Below are positions 30,835 through 41,384 of a stretch of DNA of 64,000 nt, one piece after another. How positions within the stretch are numbered: the stretch's first letter is position 1; each line of letters opens with the position of its first letter. The notes below the pieces were generated by a model. It saw only the letters and a program-made list of their open reading frames with translations. It made no database searches and was not told the origin of the DNA. Source of the stretch: Sorex araneus. Taxonomy: Eukaryota > Chordata > Mammalia > Eulipotyphla > Soricidae. The DNA lies in the NCBI RefSeq assembly GCF_027595985.1, contig NC_073313.1, forward strand, positions 115,397,552 to 115,461,551. Direction: 5' to 3'. Position numbers and translations under genes: made by a program.

Positions 30835-31018
30835 CCACCTGCCATAGAGACAGACATGGAGTGGGAGAGTGATGGGAGGAAACCTGGGGACACTGGTGCT
30901 GGGAAATGTACACTGATGGAGGGATGGGTGTTAGGATACTGCTATGACTGAAATCCAGTCATGAACAACTTTGTAATGGTCTGTCTCACAGGGATTCAAT
31001 AAAAAAGTTAATTTTTTT
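30740..31018 (+). mobile_element. L1 3'UTR fragment with internal (GA)n
   Basis: GCCCAAAAAGTGTGGGTGGG, a GA run at about 30786-30830, then GCCATAGAGACAGACATGGA, GGGAAATGTACACTGATGGA, ATGAACAACTTTGTAATGG and ATTCAATAAAAAAG. Inverse of the 17.56-kb copy. Confidence 0.85.
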
Positions 31019-31239
31019 GTGTGGTTGTAAATTTTATTTTTTTTAATTTATTTTTTTATTGAATCACCATGTGGGAAGTTACAAAACTTTCAGGTTTAAG
31101 TCTCAGTTATACAATGCTCGAAAACCCATCCCTTCACCAGTGCACATATTCCACCACCAAGAATTATAGTATACCTCCCCCCCAAACCCCCCACTTCCCC
31201 AGCCCCCCACCCCGCCTGTGTAACTGATAAATTTCACTA
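31019..31239 (-). mobile_element. 5'-truncated L1 3' end inserted in the A tail of another L1
   Basis: Inverted L1 3' terminus: TATTGAATCACCATGTGGGA, CCATCCCTTCACCAGTGCAC. Flanked by AAAAAAGTTAATTTTTTT at 31001-31018 and 31240-31257, an exact 18-bp duplication at the end of the preceding plus-strand L1. Confidence 0.85.
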
Positions 31240-31257
31240 AAAAAAGTTAATTTTTTT

Positions 31258-32578
31258 AAAAGATAGTTTATTTTTTTAAACAAAAAAGGTTTTGAAACGA
31301 AAAATCCTTGTTATTTCTTGGAATATCAGCCTAGTGAGTCTGTAAAAGCTCTGACGCCATGTGGTGTAGACAGACTCACTAAGGCAACTCACTAAGCTCA
31401 CTACGGCAGCCTCACTAAGGTGCAGGTGACGCCTTAACCTACAAAATGTGAGAGCTATTCTTTACTGCCTGACTTTGGGGAGAGCTGGCTGAAGCGTCCT
31501 CAGGCTGAAGTGAAGTTATGCTCAACAAGAAAAGAAATCAACCCCAATCTCCACCTGAGTGTAGGATGTCTGTGTGCAGGAAGGATAGACAATGCAGTGA
31601 AGTCATTTTACCAAGAGAAGGTACTAATTCTAGGGAAAATAAGTTTCTCAAAGAAAAGGCATGCAGAGAGAGGTCCCAAAATAAGGGACATTCTCACCTG
31701 AAAGCAATGGCAAATTCCAGAGTGGAGTGCCAGAATCTAAAGAAAGGTGCTATGTAGCTTAAATTGGGGGTGTGCATGGAATTTTTTGCACAGCAGTTTT
31801 TACAGATGTTTTTGTTTTTGTTTTTACTTAATGGCCTCCGTTTAGGCTGAAGGTTGTTGCTAAGAAGTTGTCAAGGAAAAGGACTGTTAGTCTTGCAGAT
31901 TCCTTGGTTCTCCTCAATGTTAGCTGAGCTATGTTCCTGGCAGTCAGTGATCTGTAGGGATCTAATTTTAGTCCTGATCTGGTAGCAAGGCCCTACTTTT
32001 ATAGAATATACATTGTCTCCCCAAACAGTTGTTGATTTTAAGACTATTTGTCTCTTCAAACATTTCTTGGCATTTTTATGGCATCCTAAGGTTGACTGCC
32101 AAGGGAACCCCATTCTGATTACCTACCACAGTCCTAAAATTGTCCTCCAAGTAGTCTTTTCTGTTTTTGAATGTTACAAATCATGTCTCTGTGTGCAAGA
32201 GATAGAGAGAGAGAAAGAAAGAGAGAGGAGATGTAGCATGCTAATAAACATGAGACCCCTGTCTGGTGGGAAGGATTCTACTACCTTTCATTCTTAAAAG
32301 TGGGATCCCTGTGAGGTGAAAATGAGCAGCTTATCTATAAGAGCTCTATTTCTGTCAACTGCCTCTATGTCGTGGCATTGGTAAGAAAGGAATTTTGAGG
32401 CAAAATTTGCCTGGCCTGCTTTCTGAGCAATTTCATCTGAAAAGAGTAGCAACCTGGCCCACTCATTGATTGTAACAGTACCAATTATTTATTAGTTTCT
32501 TCTTCACCAATTTACCTCATTGATAAATTGAATTATTCCTTCACTAGGTTTATGATGATGCTTGAACATATACTACAA
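31258..32578. other. Unassigned sequence with a CACTAAGG minirepeat
   Basis: 31364-31423 contains several ACTCACTAAGG / CTCACTAAGC / CTCACTACGG variants. 31860-32300 could be old retroviral sequence but no motif is firm. GA-rich run at 32202-32228. Confidence 0.4.
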
Positions 32579-32594
32579 ATATTCAATGGATCAT

Positions 32595-33546
32595 CTTATG
32601 GACGTTTAATCAGGTATGAACTTTTGGCGCGGAAAGGAAAAAAAAATGTTTTGAGCTTGAACAGCGGGACACTTGGGAAGTCGCGGGCTGGGACTGGCAC
32701 CGGCTCCGGCCCGCGCTCCGACGGGATTCAAATCGGGTGGTCATGCGTTTGCACGGCCGCTCTGCTGCTGTATAGCCAACATCCGGAGCCAGATGGATGA
32801 CTTCTGAACCCAGCAAGTGCTCCCAGCCATGTCCGCAGAACAGCAATGCACTGGGACTGTGAGCTGGGCTATGTGATTTCTGGCAGAATTTTCCCTGGAC
32901 TTTATACAGAAATCCAAAACCTGCGTCCGCACGACTGAACATTTATAATTGTCTGCAATGTGAAATGGTTCCTTTTGAACAGGCCTGGTTTGTGGGGGAA
33001 ACTCCAAATAATAACAGTAAGTTTTTGTTGAAATATTGAAGGTTATTAATGTAGCAGCCACCTCTCTGGACTGTGAACTAAGCAAAAGCCCCATGCTGGC
33101 CGACGCGGCGTGACGTACACCATACTATGAGGCGCGGGAAGGGGGATGACGGGAAAAAAAAGGGAAAAGGAAAAAAAAAGAGAGAAGAGTTATGTACTTG
33201 TAGCAGTGGGGTGGGGCTACATGTTTCTTCATTTCCAGCATTGTAAAACTAATTATCAAATGCTTCCTTGGTAGTAGGTCTGTCTCTCTTGGGTGGAAAC
33301 TCCAACAACTATAGTGAGTTTTATAGTGAAATATGGAATGTAATCAAGGTAAAGAGAAAATGAAGTGAAATTCATTAGTAATACAGTAGGGGGTAGGGGG
33401 TGGGGGCGGGGGGTATATTGGGGTTTTTGGTGGTGGAATATGGGCACTGGTGAAGGGATGGGTGTTAGAATATTGTATAACTGATACATAAACCTGAGAA
33501 CCTTGTAACTTTCCACATGGTGATTTAATAAAAAGTTAAATAAAAA
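32595..33546 (+). mobile_element. L1-tailed composite element with GC-rich 5' end and 16-bp target-site duplication
   Basis: Flanked by AATATTCAATGGATCA at 32579-32594 and 33547-33562. The 5' end is GC-rich (GGCACCGGCTCCGGCCCGCG, GGCGCGG). An L1 3'UTR-like block (AACTCCAAATAATAACAGTA, about 33000) is followed by a second GC-rich patch (GACGCGGCGTGACGTACACC) and the full L1 3' end (AACTCCAACAACTATAGTGA to AATAAAAAGTTAAATAAAAA). So the L1 3' domain is partly duplicated. No ORF. Little diverged, so probably young. Confidence 0.8.
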
Positions 33547-33562
33547 AATATTCAATGGATCA

Positions 33563-34479
33563 GCCTGGCAGAAGTTTATTAATCACATGTTTCACAATAT
33601 GCCAGAGAGAGACAAGGTTGCACATGGGAACCCAGTGAACAAGCAAGGGCTGTAGAAAAAAGGGTTTGTTGTAAAAAGAGAATGGACGGCCTAAGTTTCC
33701 AAGGAGAAGATATATTTGAATAACTTAGTTGATAGAGAGGGATCTGAAAATTGCTTCGTCAACCAGGATCATAAGCTAATATTCCTCTTGTAAAGATCAA
33801 GCCCTTGATTCATTGTCTCTAACTGTGCCCTGAGGATGATAGCTATTTAAGAAATCTTTTCCGGTTACAATCCAGTAGGATTCACAAGCCCAAACCCAGT
33901 TGGCTCCCAGAGCAAAGTAATGCAAAGTGGCCCCTGGTGGCAAACAGCAAAAATCAAGGTGCCTTACAAGGATAACTTCTTTCCAAACAAACAAACAAAA
34001 TCTTTTTTTCACCTGCAAGCTTCGGAAAAACATGACATCCCTCATGATGGAGACAGCTAGCCCTACGTTTTTAAAGAATTTAGGCATGTACAAATAGATG
34101 TACTCTTTGGAATGACAAAGTTCAAGGATAAATAAAATCTTCCAGTTTTGACTTGGAAATGTTCCAGAAATAGCTCAATGGCTAAAATGATTTTAGGTCA
34201 TTCATTTCAAGATATATGCCTTCAACTTACAAGTGCCTGAGCTATTTCTCTACTGACATTTCTCACAGAACAATATGTTAAAGTGACAAATACTAATATA
34301 CACAAATGACAAATTTCTAGTGAAAACATGTATAATGCTGCAACATAATAAATGTGATATCTGCAATAACAGTATTAGGCATTTGAACATATATGTCATG
34401 GCCTGGAGCACAGCAGAGAGTGAAGGTGATGTACAGCTGATGAAGCAAAACAAAGAAGGAACATAACCCTAGTTCCTTC
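33563..34479. other. Possible LTR-like remnant and unassigned sequence
   Basis: GGCAGAAGTTTATTAATCAC (minus AATAAACTTCTGCC) and GGGTTTGTTGTAAAAAGAG resemble the tentative LTR at 29.34 kb. The remainder is unassigned. Confidence 0.35.
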
Positions 34480-34632
34480 AGGGGCAAGTGAGATAGCATA
34501 GGTAGTAAGGCTCTTGCCTTACACACAGTCAACCCATTATCCCAAGTGGTTCCTCAAGAACCACTAGGAGACTGAGCACAGAGTCAGGAGTAAGCCTTGA
34601 GCATGGTCAGGTGTGTCCTCAAAACAGACATC
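34480..34632 (+). mobile_element. A-tailed tRNA-headed SINE
   Basis: GGGGCAAGTGAGATAGCATA, CTTGCCTTACACACAGTCAA, GAGCACAGAGTCAGGAGTAA and GAGCATGGTCAGGTGTGTCC. Confidence 0.85.
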
Positions 34633-34786
34633 TAAACAAAGAAAACCAAATAAATTATACAGCACATAGAAGCAAAAGAAAACCCCCAAACAACAACAAC
34701 AAAAACAACACCCAAAAAAACTGGGTGCCCTCCAAGAACAAGAGAGAAGGATTCAGAATATTTTTTAGTGATGGCACCTGGGAGCT

Positions 34787-34935
34787 GGAAAGATAGCCTA
34801 GCAAGCATAAGGTCCAGTGTTCAATCCCTGGCACTTAATGGTCCCTTGAGCACTGCTAAATGTAGCCCTGAACACGACTGAGTGCAGCATTCAGGCCTGT
34901 ATGACTGAGCCAACTACCACTGGAAGTCGCCCCTA
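34787..34935 (+). mobile_element. A-tailed tRNA-headed SINE, diverged
   Basis: GGGAGCTGGAAAGATAGCCT, AGTGTTCAATCCCTGGCACT, TGGTCCCTTGAGCACTGC. Confidence 0.75.
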
Positions 34936-35019
34936 TATTTTAAAATAAAAGATGTCACCTACCGAGTGTAGCAAAACAAAAGGAGACCAAAAAGACAGTG
35001 TCTCCTATGTAATCAGCAA

Positions 35020-36060
35020 GCGAATTGGAAACCCCAGCTCTCTCTCGCCGCCTGCATTCAGTGGTCTCGGGCCACTTCCCCACCCAGGAGGGCCGATGCC
35101 ATGGGCAGACAAAGGAGGAAATGACGGCCAGGCTGGTTGGTGATCAGTTGCCCTTTATTCCATTCTCCCCACATGCCTGTTCCAATCTCACTAAGCCCCT
35201 CATTTCCATCTCCTTCTGTCCCCCTTGCTCATCTCTCCATGGTCCTACTTAGTGCCTTGGTCTCTCTTTAGTCTCTCACCAACTCTCCTGCATTGGGGGT
35301 AGCACAATCAACATATCAAAGCCCTTCCTGATAGCCCATCAGGCTCAAGGGCAAAATAACACTTAGGGTTTTTTCTCCTTTCCTTAGTCTATTAACTTAA
35401 TTAACATCTTAATTACCATCTTAATTCTACTTCTTAATATTAGTTATTTTACATGGACACAGTAAGAGATACATTAAACTTGCAGGGTGACTTTCCTAGG
35501 GACATCTAGCTATAGATCTCAGACTACAGTACTCAGGCCAGATTAATCTTTCCTAACCCTAGCAGGGTTCTAATATAGATGTCACTTTTTGGATCATGAC
35601 AGAATTTGTCCATGACCATACTCTTAACTTATAGTTAAGTATTATGGCGCAAAAGCCTGGAACATTTCTATGCCAGGGTAGCTCACAGCTTGTCCTGAGT
35701 CCATCTAGTCCCTCTTTGGGACCCTGCTTTTGGGGTGCTAGGAAGTAAGGGCAACTGAGGCTTAAGTTGAGAGAACAGATGCCCCGGAGTGAATATAATT
35801 TGGAGTCAATTTACTCCCAAGTTACAAAAGCATAGTATTAACTGTCTTCCTGAGTCTACACAGAAAGGACATTGCTCTGAGTTAACTATGCAAAGGACTT
35901 AAGGAAAAGAAAAAAGCAATATTTGTAAGTTAACAGAGTCTGATTAGGAGATAAATGTGATTGACTGTTTGGGGAAGCAGAACACAAAGACAGAGATTAC
36001 AGATAAACACAGGGAAATGGGAGCACTGTGATGGGAGTAACCCAATAAACCTAAGCTCCC
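35020..36060 (-). mobile_element. LTR-type element of ~1 kb, copy A
   Basis: Shares a long run of landmarks in the same order with 46.3-47.28 kb: GATCAGTTGCC...TTTATTC, AAAGCCCTTCCTGA, TTTTGGATCATGACAG, GGGACCCTGC, GGTGCTAGGAAGTAAGGGCA, AACAGATGCCC, TGGGAGCACTGTGATGGGA and CCCAATAAACCTAA. On the minus strand GAATAAAGGGCAACTGATCA looks like a polyadenylation region, so an LTR read on the minus strand is likely. Ends and target site not resolved. Confidence 0.6.
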
Positions 36061-36217
36061 TCTGGCAAGGCAGAAAGGACAAACCAATGTTATCCTATAG
36101 TCTGCCAGCCTCTGTTCCCAGAGAGTATCCAAGTAGGCTTCCCCCATGTGTATTAAATTTAGATGCTTATGTCTTCAGCAGACATTGTTTTCCCTTATCT
36201 GATTATTTTTTAAATGG

Positions 36218-36377
36218 CTTTTAGGCTATATACGGTGGTGCTCATAGAATACCCTGACTCTGTGCTCAGGGATCACTCCTGGAAGGTTCAGGGGCACTAT
36301 GTGGGGTTCCAGGGATTGAAACTGGGTCAGCTGCCTGCATGGTAAACACCCTACGGGCTATACTATTTCTCCACCTT
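36218..36377 (-). mobile_element. A-tailed tRNA-headed SINE
   Basis: GGTGGTGCTCATAGAATACC, CTGTGCTCAGGGATCACTCC, GATTGAAACTGGGTCAGC and CTATTTCTCCACC. Confidence 0.85.
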
Positions 36378-37254
36378 CTCAGCACACACTATAAGAACGG
36401 TTTTTCAGATGTGAGGGTCTCATAGATACAAATCCTGCAGGATTTGCATATTTTGAAGATTCATCTATTAAATGTAGGTCTTAAATATTTGGATTCCTAA
36501 TGTGGAGTTAAAACCCTTTGCTTTTTAGGGAGAAGCTCTAGGTATTAAGCTGTCCAATTGTGGGTTCCCATGCTGGGTGGAGGTGGGAGTGGTTATTGAA
36601 AAATTGAGTATTAGACTGTCCTACTTACTGCCATATATTGGTTGTTGTTGTTTTCTCATTTATTTGAAACAGAGGAGTCACGCAGCTAGTTCTTAGGGTT
36701 CTTTTCAGAGGAAATTGTTTTATACATAGTTGTAGATTCAGTGATTCCATGGCAGGTGGTTAAGTCCAGGATATTCTTTCCTATGTTGCCATCTTCAATA
36801 ATTTTTTTATTTTTATTTTTGCTTAAAACCCTTGCATCCAGGGACACTTATGTCTGGACTATCAATTTGCTTTTCAGAGCCAAGACTGTAGCATCCTCAA
36901 GATTAGGTGCCATCTTCTCTTTGTTTTCATTTTCAACAGCTAAAATTTATAAAACTCAGGAAGTTGTGGGGCATATACTCAGCTCTCATTAACCACCTAG
37001 AAATGCTAATTACTTAGGACAGCTTCTATTTTTTTTAGCTCAAAGTAGAATACAAAAAGCTACAGATATAAAATGTAGCTTGAAATTGATGTAGGGAAGA
37101 AGTCAGAGTTCTGACATAATAAACTCATGAGTTTGTATCATTATAGACTATTGTTAGACTTATATACCAGGAACCACTCCTAAAGATATTCATCTGGTTA
37201 ATGGAGTCCTAAAGTTTAGAAGCTTAAACCCAGTAATGCCATACCAATTTATCA
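36378..37254. other. Unique-looking sequence
   Basis: Nothing recognised beyond short T-rich tracts (36800-36825). Confidence 0.5.
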
Positions 37255-37345
37255 ATGATTTTGGGGGCAACCAGTACACTAACTAGAGGTCATGCAATGC
37301 TGAAATTGAACACAGGGCCTTGCACATGCAAGCTACACAGTGATT
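37255..37345 (-). mobile_element. Truncated tRNA-headed SINE
   Basis: GATTTTGGGGGCAACCAG, GTCATGCAATGCTGAAATTG and GCACATGCAAGCTACACAG; body largely lost. Confidence 0.55.
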
Positions 37346-37544
37346 TTTAAAGTTCTAGAATTTCCCAAAGTGGTTAACTGACAGTTGGATATGTTCATCT
37401 TTAACTAAGGGAACCATAGTCTGTTAATGAAAGTGTCTGAAAGCCCCAAATAGTTCAATTTACCTTGTGAATTCCCATGATAGGATGACCTGACATACTA
37501 AGTAACAGTGACAAAATACCTGTCATTCCAACCCTTGAGAAACC

Positions 37545-37930
37545 TAAACAATATTTGGTACCTGGGAGATAGATAATATCTATCTATAGATATTATAGAT
37601 ATTATATTATATTATATTATAGATATTATATATTATATTATAGATATTAGATATTATAGATAATATCTAACAGACTCAGGCCTGTTCCAACAAGGTTAAA
37701 TTCTCCACATCACATGCTTCTCCAAGTACCACCATGTACAGCCATAGAGTCCCTATACCCAGACACATGTAGCTGTGAGGGCCCTTAGCACTTCCCAGAT
37801 GGTCCTGTTATACCTGGAACTACAGGGATCAAGCAGCATCATATCCACAAGTCCTGCGGTGAACCATCAGCACATTTGGCTAGTGAGGCCCAGGGAACTC
37901 CCAAGCACTACTTAGAAGGTTCCCTCAAAG
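37545..37930 (+). mobile_element. Diverged SINE(s) interrupted by an (ATATTATAG)n expansion
   Basis: CCTGGGAGATAGATAATATC looks like a SINE head whose A-box region has expanded into the AT repeat at 37570-37668. SINE-like sequence (CAGGCCTGTTCC, CACATCACATGCTTCTCC) resumes after it. Confidence 0.5.
37570..37668. repeat. AT-rich tandem repeat (TATCTA / TATTATAGA)
   Basis: Irregular units of TATCTA, ATATT and TATTATAGA over about 100 bp, partly self-complementary. Confidence 0.9.
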
Positions 37931-38191
37931 AAATAATTTGGTAAATTGCTGCCTAAATGAGTATTATATTTGCTTATTTCTTTTGCTCGCTAGATATTGC
38001 CTCCTTTCTATTTAGAGGAAGGGAGGAGAAACTGTATAAATCATATCATTTTCTCCCCACCAATTTCGCCTGCTTTAAACAAGAATTGATACCACAATGA
38101 AAAGTCTCTAATCAGAATACGTTTGTTTTTGCAGATAGGAAAAGTTAAAGGGTCGCTAATGTCTGAAGCTATTTGGAGGAGCTAATAGTGT

Positions 38192-38453
38192 TGGGGCTAG
38201 AGCGATAGTGCAGAGGATAGGGCGTTCACCTTGCATGAGGCCGACCCGGGTTCGATTTTTCTGCCCCTCTCGGAGAGCCTGGAAAGCTACCGAGAGTATC
38301 TCGCCTGCATGGCAGAGCCTGGCAAGCTACTCGCAGCATATTTTATATGCCAAAAACAGTAACAACAAGTCTCAAAATGGAGATGTTACTGGTGCCCACT
38401 CGAGCAAATCAATGAATAATGGGATGACAGTGACATGACAGTGACATGACAGT
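38192..38453 (+). mobile_element. RTE-tailed tRNA-headed SINE, full length and little diverged
   Basis: GGGGCTAGAGCGATAGTGCA, CGACCCGGGTTCGATTTTTC (B box), CGGAGAGCCTGGAAAGCTAC, CCAAAAACAGTAACAACAAG, TACTGGTGCCCACTCGAGCA and a (TGACAGTGACA)n tail. One of the best-preserved copies. Confidence 0.95.
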
Positions 38454-39008
38454 AGAGTTGGGAGTCTGATAATATTGGCTGTATCTCACTTAAAATAATT
38501 TATATTTTGGTGCTTGTGTGTGTATATGTGTGCATATGTGGGTGTGTACGTATGTGTGTGTGTGTGAGTGAGTAAAAGACAATGTATTTCTATACTCCTT
38601 GCCATAGGAACGAAGAAAGTAATCTCTTGGTTTCTTCCCATGCAATGCTCTCTATTGAAACTGATTACTTTCCCTTTCCCAATTTGATATTTCCACCTTA
38701 TTTAACTGAAAACACTTACAGGTATCACATGGGGTGGTGATGTAAAGGAAAATAAAAATGTTACAAAAGGAATTCAAAGGAAGATATTCATCCTTAGAAT
38801 TGCAAAATTTGATTGTGCACACATTTTAAATCACTGCATAATATAATTTATTTCTGTCTCGAGCAAAGGTCAGTAACAGACTTTTCAGAGTTTCTAGGGA
38901 TTAGACTAGTGCAAGGATAAGAAGCCAATCACTTGTTAACTATGTTCTTACATAGATTATTTATGGTTTTAATTATCTTTTGTTATTTAATTTAAAAGTG
39001 ATTATTAT
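38454..39008. other. AT-rich spacer with GT-rich microsatellite
   Basis: Irregular (TG)n with TATG interruptions at 38513-38572; otherwise nothing recognised. Confidence 0.6.
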
Positions 39009-39175
39009 AGGGTCAGAGAGATAGTATAGCAGGCAAATCACTTGCCTTGAATGCAGGGGATCTGGGTTCAATCTCCAGCACTGTATAGAGTCCCCTATCG
39101 CCCCTGCTAGGAGTGATCCCTGAGCACAGACACAGGACTAAGCCATGATAACAGCCCCCAAACCCAAATACAAAA
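39009..39175 (+). mobile_element. A-tailed tRNA-headed SINE
   Basis: GGGTCAGAGAGATAGTATAG, GATCTGGGTTCAATCTCCAG, TAGGAGTGATCCCTGAGCAC. Confidence 0.88.
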
Positions 39176-39205
39176 TGGATAAATTTAAATGACTATTATA
39201 GAAAA

Positions 39206-39803
39206 GCCACCTCCTTTTGGTGCCAGAAAATCTCCTCATCGGCCACCCTCCAGAACTCACTGATGCTTTTCCCGGAAGGAAGCATAAAATGAGGCCCCCA
39301 TAACCATGCCACCAGACTCCGCACCATGGGTGCCCCACAGGGGGGTGGGTGAGAGTCCTCCTCGCCCCAAGGCACCAAGCCCCGGCAGCTGACCTCCACT
39401 ACCCCACCGCTGCCACTATATATATATATATATGTGTGTGTGTATATATATACACACATATGCATATGTGTATATACATATATGTGTATATATACATATA
39501 TATGTATATACATATATGTGTGTATATATATATACATATATGTATACATATATATACACCTCTCTGAGAGCCCTGCAAGCTACCGAGAGTATTCTGCCTG
39601 CATGGAAGAGACTGGCAAGCTCCCCATGGCACATTCGATATGCCAAGTACAATAACAATAACAGGTCTCATTCCCCTGACCCAATTCCCAATCTTTGGGA
39701 AAAATGAGTAAGGAGAGGCTGCTAAAATCTCATTTTATGAATGGAGACATTACTGGTGCCTGCTTGAGTAAATAGATGAACATTGGGATGACAGTGATAC
39801 AGT
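39206..39803 (+). mobile_element. Non-autonomous RTE-tailed composite: GC-rich module + dinucleotide repeat + RTE end
   Basis: 39206-39417 is homologous to the ~393-bp modules at 21.7-22.3 kb (GGCCACCCTCCAGAACTC, GGAAGCATAAAATGAGGCCC, CCACCAGACTCCGCACC). A TA/TG/CA repeat follows (39417-39557). Then come GAGAGCCCTGCAAGCTACCG, CATTCGATATGCCAAGTACA, CTCATTCCCCTGACCC and an RTE end with GACATTACTGGTGCCTGCTT and GGATGACAGTGATACAGTG. Flanks ATTATAGAAAAG (39195) and ATTATAGAGAAAG (39805) are a probable diverged duplication. Lacks the VAV3 exon. Confidence 0.75.
39417..39557. repeat. Mixed (TA)n/(TG)n/(CA)n repeat within the RTE composite
   Basis: 140 bp of alternating purine-pyrimidine TATA, TGTG and CACATATG units. 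The overlapping 'YIYIY' frames are artefacts. Confidence 0.95.
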
Positions 39804-40034
39804 GATTATAGAGAAAGAGATCATGGTCTATTTTTAAAAAAACTCGAATTTATTGCTTTGAAGTGATTGTTTTAAGGCCTAGGATTATTTTACTTGAATA
39901 TAAATGTTTTGTATGTTTGGGATGCATATGGATTCCATAATAACTAGAACTGAGTAAAGTATAAATAAATATCTTTGAAATGAATTTGCCAATAAAACTT
40001 ATCAGACTTTTAAAATATTATTATTATTATTATT

Positions 40035-40212
40035 GTTTTGGCATCAATTTTGCCTTGGGCTCCTACCCAGTGATGCACAGGGCTTACTCCTTGCTCTGTG
40101 CTCAGAATCACTTCTGGAGATGCTTGGGGAACCATATGGGTGCCAAGAATAGATCCCAGGTCAGTTGTGTACAAGGAAAGCCTCTTAGTCACTGTACTAT
40201 CTTTCTGGCCCT
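40035..40212 (-). mobile_element. A-tailed tRNA-headed SINE with likely target-site duplication
   Basis: CCCAGTGATGCACAGGGCTT, ATCACTTCTGGAGATGC, GGGGAACCATATGGGTGCC. Flanks TTAAAATATTATTATT and TTAAATCTTATTATT. Confidence 0.85.
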
Positions 40213-40602
40213 TAAATCTTATTATTTCATTAGTAGTAATGATATCACTGTTATTTTTGTTATAAATTTTATCGAAACCTAGTGAACTTTTACTGAAGTA
40301 TAAACATGTATAGAAAAAAAAAACAATCATAACTATTGTATGTACAACTAGCCACTTATCTGGTAATTGTCAAGCAGATCAAGAAATGGAACATTTGATT
40401 CCCAGAATTCTCCCTGTGCCTCTTCATCACTATATTAGATTCTAACAGTATTCATAAGTTTTGTGTGATTTTGTACTTTACATAAATTAAAACGTATACT
40501 TTGTATTTTTTGTGTGAGTAACAAGGGAAGTTTCTACCCAACATTGCTTCTGAGAATAATACTTAGTTTGGATTTGTATGTTATTTATTCTCGTTGCTTT
40601 TA
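40213..40602. other. AT-rich spacer
   Basis: Nothing recognised. Confidence 0.5.
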
Positions 40603-40800
40603 TTTTTTAAATTTTATTAAAATACTATGATTTACAAAGCTATTCACAATACAGTGTAGGCATACAATGTTCCAACACCAATGCCACCACCAGAGTGACC
40701 TTAACTCCATCTACCAATGTCCCCAGTTTCCCTCCCACTCCCCTTCCTAGCCCTTTAGCAGGCACATAACAAGTTTATTTCACATTGCTTGCTCCAAGAA
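40603..40800 (-). mobile_element. L1 3'UTR fragment
   Basis: ATTTACAAAGCTATTCACAA, AATGTTCCAACACCAATGCC, ACCACCAGAGTGACC and CCCAGTTTCCCTCCCACTCC; inverted order as in the 17.56-kb copy. Confidence 0.75.
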
Positions 40801-41172
40801 AACTTAAAAGAGTGGCAAATGAAATTATCAGAAAATAAATCAATAAAAATTAATCTTTAATGTGATTTTAACCCATGTAAAGAAATTAAAATCACTTGCT
40901 ACAACATAATATAAAGTCTATTCTCATTTGTGTAAATAAGTTTTCAACTCTGGTATCAAAAATTGTACCAAAGTTTATTTTTACTTGGGTCTCATTGTAG
41001 TAATCATCTCTTCCTGTCATTAATAAAACTTTAAATAATTATCTGCTAATATATTTTGAGGCTTAAATGGAATAGGTAAAGTCTACATATGCAAAATTTA
41101 TTATCCTACCATGTAATATACGATTTGTATGTTTTTCTTACATTGTGTATATACATATATATAGTGGTTATT
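40801..41172. other. AT-rich spacer
   Basis: Nothing recognised; possible TATATA tract at 41148-41162. Confidence 0.5.
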
Positions 41173-41339
41173 TTTTTTTTATTTGGGGCACACACAGAGG
41201 TTCTCAAAGCTTATTTCTGGCTCAGTGCTTATGTATCACTTTTGGCAAGGCTTAGGGACCATATGGGGTGCAAGAATCAAACCCAGGTTGGCTTCATGTA
41301 AAGCAAATGCCCTACTTACTGTACTATCTTTCTAATCCC
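41173..41339 (-). mobile_element. A-tailed tRNA-headed SINE
   Basis: GGTTCTCAAAGCTTATTTCT, CTTAGGGACCATATGGGGTG, AAACCCAGGTTGGCTTCATG and AAATGCCCTACTTACTG. Confidence 0.88.
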
Positions 41340-41342
41340 TCT

Positions 41343-41346
41343 ACTA

Positions 41347-41377
<31 letters not shown>

Positions 41378-41382
41378 GTATA
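41343..41382. repeat. (TA)n microsatellite between two SINEs
   Basis: Nearly pure TA with one CA interruption. Confidence 0.9.
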
Positions 41383-41384
41383 TT

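Noticed and set aside
30417..30872. 151-codon plus frame
   Set aside because: The last 40 codons are L1 GA-repeat sequence and the first part matches nothing I can name.
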